Origin: Candidatus Neomicrothrix sp. UBA814
GTDB taxonomy: Bacteria; Actinomycetota; Acidimicrobiia; Acidimicrobiales; Poriferisodalaceae
Assembly (NCBI GenBank): GCA_002296525.1
Contig: DBIA01000015.1
Location: 1,704-18,817 of the forward strand
Length of the DNA: 17,114 nt
Reading direction: 5' to 3'
The notes below the pieces were generated by a model. That model was not told the origin of the DNA and ran no database searches. It was given only the letters and a program-made list of their open reading frames with translations. Position 1 is the stretch's first letter. Each line of letters opens with the position of its first letter. Position numbers and translations under genes: made by a program. This document shows, one piece after another, positions 6,153 through 14,218 of the stretch.

Positions 6153-7558
6153 GTTTCAACGAACGGAATTCACCCGTTGCAGCCATTCTTTTGGCCGGCG
6201 GGTTAGCGACCGCTGTTTCCATGGGCGTTCGATCAACAATGGGTGTGTATCTCGACCCGATAACGGTTGACTTGGGAATCTCCACCGGAGCATTCGGATT
6301 TGCGATCGCAATTCAAAATTTGGTTTGGGGGCTCGGACAACCCATCGCTGGGGCCGTCGCCGATCGATACGGCTCTGCGCGAGTGCTAGTTGCGGGCGGT
6401 GTCTTTTACATATTTGGGCTTGCCGCAGCTGGCGCCGCAAACACTTCCGCAGGCATAAGCATCAGTCTGGGTGTCATAACAGGCCTAGGTCTCGCCGGTT
6501 TAAGTTTCGCAGTCATATTGGCTTCAGTGGGTCGATTAGTTGATGAATCGCGCCGGGCTACTGCCTTAGCGACCACTACAGCTTTCGGTTCTTTGGGGCA
6601 GTTCGTTCTTGTTCCCCTGACTCAAAGCGCCATCGACGCGTTCGGTTGGCGTCAAAGTCTCATGCTCGGAATAACGCTTCTAGCGTTGGCAATGAGCAGC
6701 GTCTGGCCGCTACGTTCACGCAGCGAACAGTCCGCGCCATCCGCCGCCAAGGGCGGCGGCCGAGCCATTCTCCGAATAGCGTTCGGTTATCGCAGCTATG
6801 TACTTCTCTTAATCGGATTCTTTGTATGCGGCTTTCATGTCACCTTTATTGGGTTACACCTTCCCAAATACCTAGAGGATGCAGGTCAGACAAGCAAAAT
6901 AGCTGCGTTAGCTCTGGCGACAATCGGCCTTTTTAACATAGGGGGCACGATGGCCATCGGCTGGCTCGGTGGTCGTTTCAAGAACACTCGGCTATTAGCT
7001 CTTCTTTATGGCATCCGCGCCGTCGCTTTTGCGGGAATGGTGGTAGTACCAATGTCACCGGAGTTCGCGTTACTCAGTAGCGCTGTGATTGGGGTTGTCT
7101 GGCTCTCAACGGTTCCTTTGACCTCGGCAATCGTGCTTAAACAATTTGGGCCCGACCATGCAGGGATTCTTTTTGGGTTCGTGTTTCTAAGTCACCAAAT
7201 AGGAGCTTTTATTGGAAGTTACGGTGCCGGCATATATAGAGATGCTTATGGCTCCTATTCCGGTTATTGGTGGCTAGCCGCGCTCCTCGGTGTCGCTGGA
7301 GCGATCCTGCATCTCTCTATAGATGAAGAGCCCTACCACAACTTGAAAAATCCGCCCAGGCCTCGTGAACTCAACACCGGCTTATTGGCCAAAATCTGGA
7401 ACAGACGCAAAGCTGTCGGAGCAGTTACATCAACGATTGGAGTGATGGCTTTACTCGGAGTTTGGAGTTACCTGCGCATAGATGCAAACAACGAACTGGC
7501 CGGACAACAGGCGGCAGTTATTTGTGCGCTTCACCTGCCCTTCGGCCCCTTGGGTTAA
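6149..7558 (+). CDS. Major facilitator superfamily transporter
   Basis: This is a polytopic inner-membrane protein of 469 residues with about twelve hydrophobic segments in two halves. The loop after TM2 carries the MFS motif A variant GAVADRYGSAR, with D72, R73, G75 and R78; a second-half echo is GWLGGRFKNTR. The N-terminal MGVYLDPITVDLGIS resembles monocarboxylate or oxalate/formate-antiporter-like MFS proteins, so an organic acid is a reasonable but unproven substrate. After TM12 comes a charged stretch with PPRPRELNTG. An additional hydrophobic segment lies at about residues 426-444, followed by a short tail; most MFS proteins end before this. The GTG start at 6149 lies inside the FAH stop as GTGA, with GGAG upstream at 6134, indicating translational coupling. 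Confidence 0.92.
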   Translation: MSFNERNSPVAAILLAGGLATAVSMGVRSTMGVYLDPITVDLGISTGAFGFAIAIQNLVWGLGQPIAGAVADRYGSARVLVAGGVFYIFGLAAAGAANTSAGISISLGVITGLGLAGLSFAVILASVGRLVDESRRATALATTTAFGSLGQFVLVPLTQSAIDAFGWRQSLMLGITLLALAMSSVWPLRSRSEQSAPSAAKGGGRAILRIAFGYRSYVLLLIGFFVCGFHVTFIGLHLPKYLEDAGQTSKIAALALATIGLFNIGGTMAIGWLGGRFKNTRLLALLYGIRAVAFAGMVVVPMSPEFALLSSAVIGVVWLSTVPLTSAIVLKQFGPDHAGILFGFVFLSHQIGAFIGSYGAGIYRDAYGSYSGYWWLAALLGVAGAILHLSIDEEPYHNLKNPPRPRELNTGLLAKIWNRRKAVGAVTSTIGVMALLGVWSYLRIDANNELAGQQAAVICALHLPFGPLG

Positions 7559-7572
7559 TTCACCCGACAGGT

Positions 7573-8763
7573 CTACCAAGCACCTCGTTCTCTAAGGGAC
7601 TCAAGATCATCCCAGTCGTATCCGGCCTCGACTAAAACCATTTCGGTGTCCTGCCCCAGTTGGGGAGCTTCAATGCCATAGCGAGTAGGCGTATCCGACA
7701 TTTGTATTGGGCAACCCACCAAATTTATGGTTCCAAACTGAGGATGCTCAGTTTCAACTATGTAGCCGTTGGCGAAGGATTGCGGATCAGCTGTGACCTG
7801 ATCGTGTGAGCGAACAGGTGAGAAGCGTTGCGCCTCGGCAGTGAGCCGCTCCACCCACTCATCTGTGGTTCTTTGGCTGAAGATGCTGATGAAGTCTTGA
7901 CGCATCTCCCTCGCGATCTCTTTAGTGACGAAATAGGAGTTGTACGTTGGATGGTCAACCCAGTCTGGGCGTTCGATAGCTCTGCACATGCCTTCCCATA
8001 AGTGCTCGGGACAGCCAGCCATCGCGAGAGCTCCATCAGCGGTAGGGAATACGCCATAGAGGGCGTGGACCAGTGGGTGCCCACCATTAGAACGGCCCGC
8101 AAGCTCGCCCGTGAGAAAATAATGCGTGTATTCCGGCGCCTGCATCCAAATCTGGCCACCGAGAAGGCTGACATCTACGCGTTGACCGCGACCTGTTCGC
8201 TCTCGGGCGTAAAGGGCGGCAATTATGCCAGTCTGCAGGTTTTGCGATCCGCAATGATCGGCTAGCAAGGAGGCGACTGTCGTAGCCGGTTCACCGTCAT
8301 TGCCGATGCCTGCGATTACACCACCAGCAGCCTCACCCACTATGTCAGCACCTTCCCGCAAAGCGTCCGGCCCAGTTGGTCCAAGAAAGCTGCCGGCAGC
8401 CCAAATTATGCGCGGGTTTATGGCTGCGAGATCGTCATAACCAAGGCCCCACCCGTCAAGAGTGCCCGGTTGAAAGTTTGAGAGCACCACGTCGGATGAC
8501 TCCACAAGTTTGAGGAAAGCTTCACGTCCGGCATCGGTTCGCAAATCTAAGGTGACCGAGCGCTTTCCTCTATTGCAAGCCTCCCAAAACACCGAGGTGC
8601 CAAGCTCCTCAATTACCCCAACATGACGACCCATATCACCGATCTCGGGGAGCTCTATCTTCAATACCTCAGCGCCGAGATCATGCAGCATGGCGGCTGC
8701 TTGAGGCCCCTGCACCAAAGTCGACAAATCCAAAACTCTTACGCCGTCTAAGGCTCCCGACAT
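7573..8763 (-). CDS. CaiB/BaiF family (family III) CoA-transferase
   Basis: This 396-residue protein is a full-length family III CoA-transferase, which moves CoA between acyl-CoAs and carboxylates or isomerises CoA thioesters. The N-terminal GVRVLDLSTLVQGPQAAAML, AEVLKIELPEIGD and the RSVTLDLR strand are characteristic. NFQPGTLDGWGLGYDDL near residues 96-112 is the core motif. D140 in GADIVGEAAGG is the likely nucleophilic Asp that forms the acyl anhydride, although the usual Gln-Ala after it is Glu-Ala here. It converges on the MFS gene with 14 bases between stops and no clear terminator. The start is ATG 8761-8763, with an AAGGGG Shine-Dalgarno on the minus strand at 8774-8769. The substrate is unknown; the neighbouring catabolic genes suggest activation of a carboxylic acid. 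Confidence 0.93.
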   Translation of the reverse strand: MSGALDGVRVLDLSTLVQGPQAAAMLHDLGAEVLKIELPEIGDMGRHVGVIEELGTSVFWEACNRGKRSVTLDLRTDAGREAFLKLVESSDVVLSNFQPGTLDGWGLGYDDLAAINPRIIWAAGSFLGPTGPDALREGADIVGEAAGGVIAGIGNDGEPATTVASLLADHCGSQNLQTGIIAALYARERTGRGQRVDVSLLGGQIWMQAPEYTHYFLTGELAGRSNGGHPLVHALYGVFPTADGALAMAGCPEHLWEGMCRAIERPDWVDHPTYNSYFVTKEIAREMRQDFISIFSQRTTDEWVERLTAEAQRFSPVRSHDQVTADPQSFANGYIVETEHPQFGTINLVGCPIQMSDTPTRYGIEAPQLGQDTEMVLVEAGYDWDDLESLRERGAW

Positions 8764-8841
8764 TTCAACCCCTTATGAACTAGAAGATACGTGACCGTAG
8801 TAAAAAACGCTTAAGTTACCGTAGCAACCGAAAGTCCTAAG
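8764..8841. promoter_or_regulatory. Divergent promoter region with a 12-base direct repeat
   Basis: This 78-base spacer separates the divergent CoA-transferase and lipid kinase genes. TGACCGTAGTAA at 8792-8803 recurs as TTACCGTAGCAA at 8816-8827, with 10 of 12 bases identical and a 24-base period. This could be a pair of regulator sites. Individual promoter hexamers cannot be assigned with confidence. Confidence 0.35.
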
Positions 8842-9807
8842 ATGAGCCAACTGAGCCCACAAAGCAACTTGGATGTACTTCTTTTGACGAATCCAGCAGC
8901 GAACCGTGGGCGCGCTAAAACGACTGGAGACGAAGTTCACAAATATTTGGCGCGAGCTGGACATCGCGTCCAGCACCAGGTTGCCGAAGATATATCGATG
9001 ACCCGCCACATGGTCGACGAGGCTGTCTCCACCCAGAAGCGGATAATTGCGGTTGGAGGAGACGGCTTCATTCACCACATCGTTCAGGGTTGTGCGGAAA
9101 CGGGAGCCATTCTTGGAATTGTGCCAGCAGGAACTGGTAACGACTTTGCCTTTGGATTGAACCTTCCTACGAGTGTCGAACAAGCAACACAGGCAGCTCT
9201 GACAGCGCCCGTGACTTGCGACGTCCTCAAATTCGAGTCCCAAACAGGAAAAATCCGGTACGGCGCGTCGATTGCTACCGCAGGCTTTTCAGCCGACGTC
9301 AATCTCAAGGCCGAATCCATGAAGTGGCCCCGGGGTTCACTCAAATACACCGCAGCTACCCTGATGAAGCTCATGCGGCTGAAAAGGTATGAGCTCAAAA
9401 TCGCCGTAGACGACGCCTCTGTTGACGGGAGGTGCCTTATGTTCGCAATCGCGAATACCCGCGCATTTGGCGGAGGAATGCAGATAGCACCAGAAGCGAA
9501 GCCTTCGTCGGGAACTGCTGATTTGGTGGTGATTCGTGATAGTTCCGCGCTAGCGCTACTCCGAATGCTCCCTAAGACATTCAAAGGCGCGCATATTAAC
9601 CATCCGGCAGTTGAGCTCACCAGCGGGACTCGATTTGAGGTAAATCTGTTTGAATCCGGCTCCTCGGAACCCTGCCATCTTCGAGCCGATGGGGAAGACG
9701 TGGGATCTCTGCCACAAACAGTTACGGTTGTCCCTGGAGGACTGCGGGTGGCTGGCGCGTCATATGGCCATTCTCCCGCAAGTAAAACTAGAGATACCAA
9801 CGAATGA
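8842..9807 (+). CDS. Diacylglycerol/lipid kinase family protein
   Basis: This 321-residue soluble or membrane-associated kinase belongs to the DAGK catalytic-domain family (DgkB/YegS/Rv2252 type), which phosphorylates diacylglycerol or related lipids using ATP. LLLTNPAANRGRA opens the fold. The nucleotide-binding motif VGGDGFIHHIV has GGDG at residues 72-75, and PAGTGND at 95-101 is intact. A C-terminal beta-rich domain includes FAIANTRAFGGGMQIAP and LRADGEDVG. The residue after GGDG is Phe rather than the common Thr. Mycobacterial Rv2252 has, as I recall, Met there, so substitution is tolerated. The start is ATG 8842; the Shine-Dalgarno is weak. The stop overlaps the next gene by four bases (ATGA). 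The likely role is phospholipid or glycolipid turnover. Confidence 0.93.
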   Translation: MSQLSPQSNLDVLLLTNPAANRGRAKTTGDEVHKYLARAGHRVQHQVAEDISMTRHMVDEAVSTQKRIIAVGGDGFIHHIVQGCAETGAILGIVPAGTGNDFAFGLNLPTSVEQATQAALTAPVTCDVLKFESQTGKIRYGASIATAGFSADVNLKAESMKWPRGSLKYTAATLMKLMRLKRYELKIAVDDASVDGRCLMFAIANTRAFGGGMQIAPEAKPSSGTADLVVIRDSSALALLRMLPKTFKGAHINHPAVELTSGTRFEVNLFESGSSEPCHLRADGEDVGSLPQTVTVVPGGLRVAGASYGHSPASKTRDTNE

Positions 9808-10124
9808 GCAAAGCATCAGTCGCCTCGATGTCAGAGGACGAAACCCGAACTTTCAGCGTGTCCATGGTGATCTCCGGCGTTCGCTGCGGCCTAACCTACG
9901 TAATCCTGCCCTTTCTAGCACCGCTTGTAGGAATCGGTTCGGGCGTTGGCCCATGGCTCGGGTTGCTTCTCGGTGGCGTCGCAATAGGCGCTAATCTCTT
10001 AAGCATTAACCGCTTTTGGGGCGGTAATCGCAAATGGAAATGGCCAATGACCGTCATCAATGTCTCTGTCATTGCCCTCCTGTTGTTCCTAGTCGTAGGT
10101 GACGTCCGCGAACTAGTGACATGA
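9804..10124 (+). CDS. Small multi-pass membrane protein of unknown function
   Basis: This 106-residue protein has a hydrophilic, acidic N-terminus and about three hydrophobic segments: residues 21-45, 48-68 and 81-99. Between the last two is a basic stretch, NRFWGGNRKWKW, likely cytoplasmic by the positive-inside rule. I do not recognise a named family; similar short membrane proteins are common as conserved hypotheticals in actinobacteria. It starts at ATG 9804, inside the stop of the lipid kinase gene, so the two are probably translationally coupled. A shared role in membrane lipid handling is inference from this arrangement only. Its composition and length argue for a real gene rather than a chance frame. 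Confidence 0.8.
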   Translation: MSKASVASMSEDETRTFSVSMVISGVRCGLTYVILPFLAPLVGIGSGVGPWLGLLLGGVAIGANLLSINRFWGGNRKWKWPMTVINVSVIALLLFLVVGDVRELVT

Positions 10125-10182
10125 CGCATAACGGCTCACCACACCGATCGGTAGAGCCGGTAATGGACCACATGGTGTTGGT

Positions 10183-11394
10183 ATGCACATAGTGCTCGTG
10201 GACTCGGTTGCACCACATTTTGTTGCGCAAATTGAGTCAATGGGTCATACCTGCAGTTCTCTCTCCTCAGCTCAGCGGGACCACCTTGTTGGCAACATCG
10301 CCCATGCTGACGTCATGATCGTTCGAAGTTCCGTTGTATCCGCAGATGTAATCTCAGCGGCGCCGAGGCTTGGTTTGATCGTACGAGCAGGAGCAGGCAC
10401 CGACACTATTGATGTCGAGGCTGCAAGTGAGGCCGGAATCTATGTGTGCAATGTGCCGGGGAAAAATGCCGTGGCCGTCGCAGAGTTGGTAATGGGATTA
10501 ATGATTGCGATCGATCGCAAGATCCCTGCAGCTAACGCCGATTTCGCTCACGGCGTATGGAACAAAGCCCATTATGCACAAGCGCAGGGACTCAAGGGCC
10601 AAGCGCTTGCAATCCTTGGTCTTGGAAACATTGGTTTCGAGGTAGCCGCCCGCGCCAAAAGCTTTGGGCTCACCCTGCACGCTTTGAGGAGCGCAGACCG
10701 CAGCCCGATACGGCAACAGAAGATCGAGGAGTTAGAAATCCAGCTACACGGCACTCATTCAGACCTGCTCGGCGTAGCCGACATTGTCACTCTCCATCTG
10801 CCCCTAACCGTCGATACTCAAAACATCGTTAACAGCCAATTTCTTAATCACATGAAGCCCGGGGCGATGCTGATCAACACCTCCCGGGGGGGTCTTGTAA
10901 ATGAAGAGAGCCTTTTGCAAGCTATGAACGAACGCGATATTCGAGTAGGTCTGGATGTGTATTCATCGGAACCCACAGAAGGTTTCTCCGAATGGACGTC
11001 ACCCCTCAGCGGTCATCCAAATTTTGTCGGGACCCATCACATAGGGGCATCCACCCACCAAGCTCGCGACGCGATAGCAGACGGGGCCTTAGAAACCATT
11101 CGAGAGTATGAGCGCGGCATTCCACCAAATTGCGTCAATATCGCTAATCGGCCTTTGGGGGAGTGCGCTATTGCAGTGCGCCACCGCGATGAAATCGGTG
11201 TCCTTGCGGAGGTGCTTTCTTGCTTGCGGACCGCCGGTATAAATGTCCAGCAGATGAGAAATGAAATATTTGAGGGCAATGCTTCGACAGCCGCGATTGC
11301 AACGATTCGAGTGTCTCAAAGACCGACCGTATCAACTATTCGATCCCTAGAGAAGCTTGAAAATGTCCTGCGTATAGACGTTCTCGGGGCGTAG
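10183..11394 (+). CDS. serA: D-3-phosphoglycerate dehydrogenase with C-terminal ACT domain
   Basis: This 403-residue 2-hydroxyacid dehydrogenase would oxidise 3-phosphoglycerate in the first step of serine synthesis. It has E. coli SerA-like length and order. The nucleotide loop GLGNIG is at residues 146-151, catalytic R235 is in TSRGG, E263 in YSSEP and H286 in THHIGAS. An ACT regulatory domain from about 327 to 403, including IAVRHRDEIGVLAEVL, would bind serine. The acidic residue that normally ends the second beta strand and selects NAD is replaced: the strand reads LTLHALRS with R169. That suggests NADP use or altered cofactor preference. The start is ATG 10183 without a clear Shine-Dalgarno. 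It lies 58 bases after the small membrane protein gene and converges on the MetF-like gene, 21 bases separating the two. Other D-2-hydroxyacids remain possible substrates. Confidence 0.87.
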   Translation: MHIVLVDSVAPHFVAQIESMGHTCSSLSSAQRDHLVGNIAHADVMIVRSSVVSADVISAAPRLGLIVRAGAGTDTIDVEAASEAGIYVCNVPGKNAVAVAELVMGLMIAIDRKIPAANADFAHGVWNKAHYAQAQGLKGQALAILGLGNIGFEVAARAKSFGLTLHALRSADRSPIRQQKIEELEIQLHGTHSDLLGVADIVTLHLPLTVDTQNIVNSQFLNHMKPGAMLINTSRGGLVNEESLLQAMNERDIRVGLDVYSSEPTEGFSEWTSPLSGHPNFVGTHHIGASTHQARDAIADGALETIREYERGIPPNCVNIANRPLGECAIAVRHRDEIGVLAEVLSCLRTAGINVQQMRNEIFEGNASTAAIATIRVSQRPTVSTIRSLEKLENVLRIDVLGA

Positions 11395-11415
11395 CTAGTT
11401 CTGTTATTTCCAAAG

Positions 11416-12285
11416 TCAGGAACCGGCGATCGCCTCATCCCGCCAGGTAACCGTGCTCTGCACTTGATTAAAAGTAAATACGTGTAGACCCTCAACGCCG
11501 AGGGATTTGAGTTCAGGGTTCAAAGGTCTAAGAAGCTTGTCGGGGTCATACCCGCCCGGAGCGAACATTCGAGCTAATGTCGCTCGGTTTTTCTTGAGGA
11601 AACGTAATGACGCACCGACTCCGAGCCTTGCACCGATTGACAATAGCTTGGTCCTTTCAACGGCACCAGGAACACCAAGATGAATTGGCAGCTTCAAACC
11701 GCGTTTCCGTTCTTCCGACAGCCAAGTACGAATAGTCCGAGGATCGAAACACATTTGCGTCGCAGCGTGGCCTTCGACTCCGCTGCCTTTTAGCAAAGCT
11801 TCTTTTTTGTGCAGGCTTTCTGAAAGAACCTCTGAGTCAATGAATGAGTGCCCGTCAGGGTAGGCCGTGACCCCGATGTGGGTGAGCTCATGTTTCATTC
11901 CAAGAATCACCTCAAGGACCTGTATCGAGTCGTTAAATGGCCCGAATGGCTCCGGAGCGTCACCGCCAACCAGAAATAATTCTGAAGCCCCGATATCGGG
12001 CAACTGGTCGATCAACATGCGAAGTTGGTCTTGGCCCGTGATCATTCGGGCTGCTAGGTGGGGGATTGGTTTCATTCCCATTTTGGACAGCTCGCGACTT
12101 AAGGACCACGTATCTTGGAGACTCTTTGCCGGCGAGGCTGTTACAGACACCTCTGAGGCGGCCGGCAGGAAGGGTAGTTGGGCGGCAAGGTTCTTCAATG
12201 GGATTACCTCGAAGCGAGCCTGTTTCAGGAGGGCGACCCGGTGGGCCTTGTCGCCCGGTAGTTCTTTACTCCGAAAAATCGACAC
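11416..12285 (-). CDS. Methylenetetrahydrofolate reductase (MetF)-family protein, divergent
   Basis: This 289-residue protein has the MTHFR TIM-barrel pattern. FEVIPL carries E26 at the position of the catalytic Glu of FEFFPP. EVSVTASP, HLAARMI, LVGGDAPEP with D109, AYPDGHSFID and AATQMCFD follow, then HLGVPGAVERTKLL and HVFTFNQ near the end. The enzyme interconverts methylene- and methyl-tetrahydrofolate with FAD. The motifs differ from housekeeping MetF (FEVIPL, HLAARM), so this may be a specialised paralogue serving demethylation. It starts at GTG 12285, nine bases after the fhs stop, with AAGGA overlapping that stop as ribosome site; the pair is almost certainly one operon. A similar fhs-metF pairing with a GcvT-type demethylase is known in Sphingobium SYK-6 (ligH, metF, ligM). 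Confidence 0.87.
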   Translation of the reverse strand: MSIFRSKELPGDKAHRVALLKQARFEVIPLKNLAAQLPFLPAASEVSVTASPAKSLQDTWSLSRELSKMGMKPIPHLAARMITGQDQLRMLIDQLPDIGASELFLVGGDAPEPFGPFNDSIQVLEVILGMKHELTHIGVTAYPDGHSFIDSEVLSESLHKKEALLKGSGVEGHAATQMCFDPRTIRTWLSEERKRGLKLPIHLGVPGAVERTKLLSIGARLGVGASLRFLKKNRATLARMFAPGGYDPDKLLRPLNPELKSLGVEGLHVFTFNQVQSTVTWRDEAIAGS

Positions 12286-12294
12286 TGCAATTCC

Positions 12295-13992
12295 TTAGCT
12301 CAAACCGACGATATTTCCGTCAGCGTCAATATCAATGCTGTGGGCGGCTGGGTTCTTACCTAATCCAGGCATGGTCCTCATTTCTCCGCAAATCGGGTAG
12401 ACGAATCCTGCGCCTACTGACGCCCGGACTTCGCGCACCGGCAGAGTCCATCCTGTGGGCGCGCCCGGGAGCTTGGGGTCTGAGGAAATCGAGAGATGAG
12501 TCTTTGCAATACAGACGGGGAGATTGCCGAAACCGTTGTTTTCGTAACTAGTTAGTTGTTTATTGGCTTGAGTGCTGAAAGTCACGTCCTGTGCGCCGTA
12601 GACGCGCTGGGCGACTGTGATGATTTTTTCTCGAAGTGGGAGTCCGTCTTCGTAGAGCGGCGAAAACGAACTTGGTTCAGTAGCCGCCTCTTCGACGGCT
12701 TCAGCGAGCGTCGCTGCGCCGAGTCCGCCGTCCGTGAAGTGTGTGCACCTTGCCGACCGAGCCCCATATTCCTGGGCGATCTCGGTTATTGCCTGAAGGT
12801 CCCCTTCCTTATCGTCGGGGAACTCATTGATGGCGACCACTGGAGTCACTCCGTGAATTTGCATATTCTCAAGTTGCTTGCGCAAATTGTCACCGCCGGC
12901 GTGGACCTCGTCTGGGTTTTCCTCTAGTAGGGCGGCGGGAAGTGGTCGGCCAGCCACGATTTTATGATTTCCTGAATGGGCCTTAAGCCCCCGCACTGTG
13001 GCAACAAGCACAGCGGCGTCGGGAGCTAATCCTGAATATCTGCACTTGATGTTGAAGAAGCGCTCAGCACCCATATCTGCGCCGAAACCTGCTTCGGTTA
13101 GAAGAAAGTCGCCCGTCTTGATTCCGATCTGGTCAGCGACAATCGACGAGTTGCCGGTCGCTATATTTCCGAATGGGCCTGTGTGCACCAGCGCAGGAGT
13201 GCCCTCAAGAGTTTGCATGAGGTTCGGTTTAATGGCCTCTTTTAAGATGACTGTCATAGCACCGGCGACACCGAGATCTTCTGCTGTTACAGGGGCGTCA
13301 TCCTTGGTGTAGCCAACAACGATCTTGCCCATCTTTTGGCGAAGGTCTTGTAGCGAGCTCGCTAGTGCCAGAGCAGCCATTACCTCTGAGGCAGCGGTTA
13401 TATCGAAACCACTCTCGCGCGGTATTCCGTCCAGACGACCACCGAGTCCCAGCGTCACGTTTCGTAAGGCGCGGTCGTTGATATCGACTACTCGCCGCCA
13501 GGTGATGTTGTGGAGGTCGAGGCCGAGTTCGTTACCGTGAAAGAGATGAGCGTCCAACACAGCGGCACACATGTTGTGCGCCGCCGTTACTGCGTGCATG
13601 TCGCCGGTTAAGTGGAGGTTGAATAGCTCCATTGGGACGACCTGGCTGTAGCCGCCTCCAGCGGCCCCGCCTTTTATGCCGAACGTGGGTCCCATCGACG
13701 GTTGACGAATGGCGATCGTCGCTGCTTTTCCGATGTGGCGAAAGGCTTGGCCCAAGCCGACAGTTGTGGTCGTTTTACCCTCTCCGAGGGGAGTCGGAGT
13801 AATGGCTGAAACAACGACGTACTTGGCATTTGGCCGCCCTGAAAGCCCTTCAATTGCTTCTAATTGAATCTTGGCTGAGCCTTTGCCATACAGCTCTACG
13901 TTCTCGAGCGGGATGCCCATCGAGGATGCAATTTCGTCCAACGGTCGTATTTGAGCCTGGCTAGCGATTTCTAGATCGCTTGGTATCGACAT
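12295..13992 (-). CDS. fhs: Formate-tetrahydrofolate ligase
   Basis: This full-length 565-residue formyltetrahydrofolate synthetase ligates formate to tetrahydrofolate using ATP, or runs in reverse to gain ATP. It carries TPTPLGEGKTTTT at about residues 65-77, the P-loop-like phosphate binder. RQPSMGPTFGIKGGAAGGG follows near 97-115, then the conserved LHLTGDMHAV stretch and a C-terminal PGAPTGWTLPVR. The start is ATG 13992, preceded on the minus strand by GAAAGG with suitable spacing. It is first in an operon with the MetF-like gene and divergent from the GcvT-domain flavoprotein. In this setting it probably handles one-carbon units released by amine demethylation, oxidising them to formate with ATP recovery, or captures formate for biosynthesis. 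FolD, needed to join it to methylene-tetrahydrofolate, is absent from the window. Confidence 0.97.
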   Translation of the reverse strand: MSIPSDLEIASQAQIRPLDEIASSMGIPLENVELYGKGSAKIQLEAIEGLSGRPNAKYVVVSAITPTPLGEGKTTTTVGLGQAFRHIGKAATIAIRQPSMGPTFGIKGGAAGGGYSQVVPMELFNLHLTGDMHAVTAAHNMCAAVLDAHLFHGNELGLDLHNITWRRVVDINDRALRNVTLGLGGRLDGIPRESGFDITAASEVMAALALASSLQDLRQKMGKIVVGYTKDDAPVTAEDLGVAGAMTVILKEAIKPNLMQTLEGTPALVHTGPFGNIATGNSSIVADQIGIKTGDFLLTEAGFGADMGAERFFNIKCRYSGLAPDAAVLVATVRGLKAHSGNHKIVAGRPLPAALLEENPDEVHAGGDNLRKQLENMQIHGVTPVVAINEFPDDKEGDLQAITEIAQEYGARSARCTHFTDGGLGAATLAEAVEEAATEPSSFSPLYEDGLPLREKIITVAQRVYGAQDVTFSTQANKQLTSYENNGFGNLPVCIAKTHLSISSDPKLPGAPTGWTLPVREVRASVGAGFVYPICGEMRTMPGLGKNPAAHSIDIDADGNIVGLS

Positions 13993-14050
13993 GGGTTACC
14001 TTTCCAACGTCTCAAAACGATTCCAGACGTGCAGCAAAGCGGTCCTTAGA

Positions 14051-14063
14051 TAGTGTGCCACTA
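14051..14063. repeat. Inverted repeat TAGTG-N3-CACTA
   Basis: Two perfect five-base arms flank a three-base centre in the divergent fhs/flavoprotein spacer. The size suits a small dimeric regulator. It may also be chance. Confidence 0.35.
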
Positions 14064-14086
14064 GATCGGATAACGTTTCACACTTC

Positions 14087-14097
14087 GGAACAGTTCC
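14087..14097. repeat. Inverted repeat GGAAC-N1-GTTCC
   Basis: Perfect five-base arms surround a central A. It lies about 35 bases, centre to centre, from the TAGTG/CACTA dyad in the same spacer. Confidence 0.35.
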
Positions 14098-14116
14098 AGC
14101 ATACAGAATAGAGTCA

Positions 14117-14143
14117 GAAGGCCTTCGGGCCCTCAAAGGGCCT
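14117..14143. repeat. GC-rich palindrome and adjoining hairpin
   Basis: GAAGGCCTTC at 14117-14126 is a perfect palindrome. Directly after it, GGGCCC and GGGCCT pair around a TCAAA loop, with one G-T pair. In either transcript this would form a stable small hairpin in the leader. No T-run follows, so termination is not indicated. Confidence 0.4.
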
Positions 14144-14212
14144 CACGGAGCGCTTCGTGTTACCTAAGGTTCGCCGTTAAGGGCTAGCCTCCCACTACTG
14201 CTTTGCGTAATC

Positions 14213-14218
14213 AAAGGA
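14213..14218 (+). promoter_or_regulatory. Ribosome-binding site that fixes the flavoprotein start
   Basis: AAAGGA ends six bases before GTG 14225. An in-frame TTG at 14219 directly touches this site and so cannot be the start. Confidence 0.65.

Noticed and set aside
7559..7572. Terminator between the convergent MFS and CoA-transferase genes
   Set aside because: Only a four-pair GGGT/ACCC stem can be drawn, with no T-run; this is too weak to call.
8773..9243. 156-codon open frame on the minus strand
   Set aside because: It overlaps the divergent promoter and the N-terminal half of the lipid kinase, and its cysteine-rich, low-pattern product looks like a shadow frame.
9084..9800. Long 238-codon open frame on the minus strand
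   Set aside because: It lies wholly antisense to the lipid kinase gene, whose protein has intact GGDG and PAGTGND motifs. The antisense product shows no recognisable domain.
11395..11415. Terminator between serA and the MetF-like gene
   Set aside because: The 21-base gap has no stable inverted repeat.
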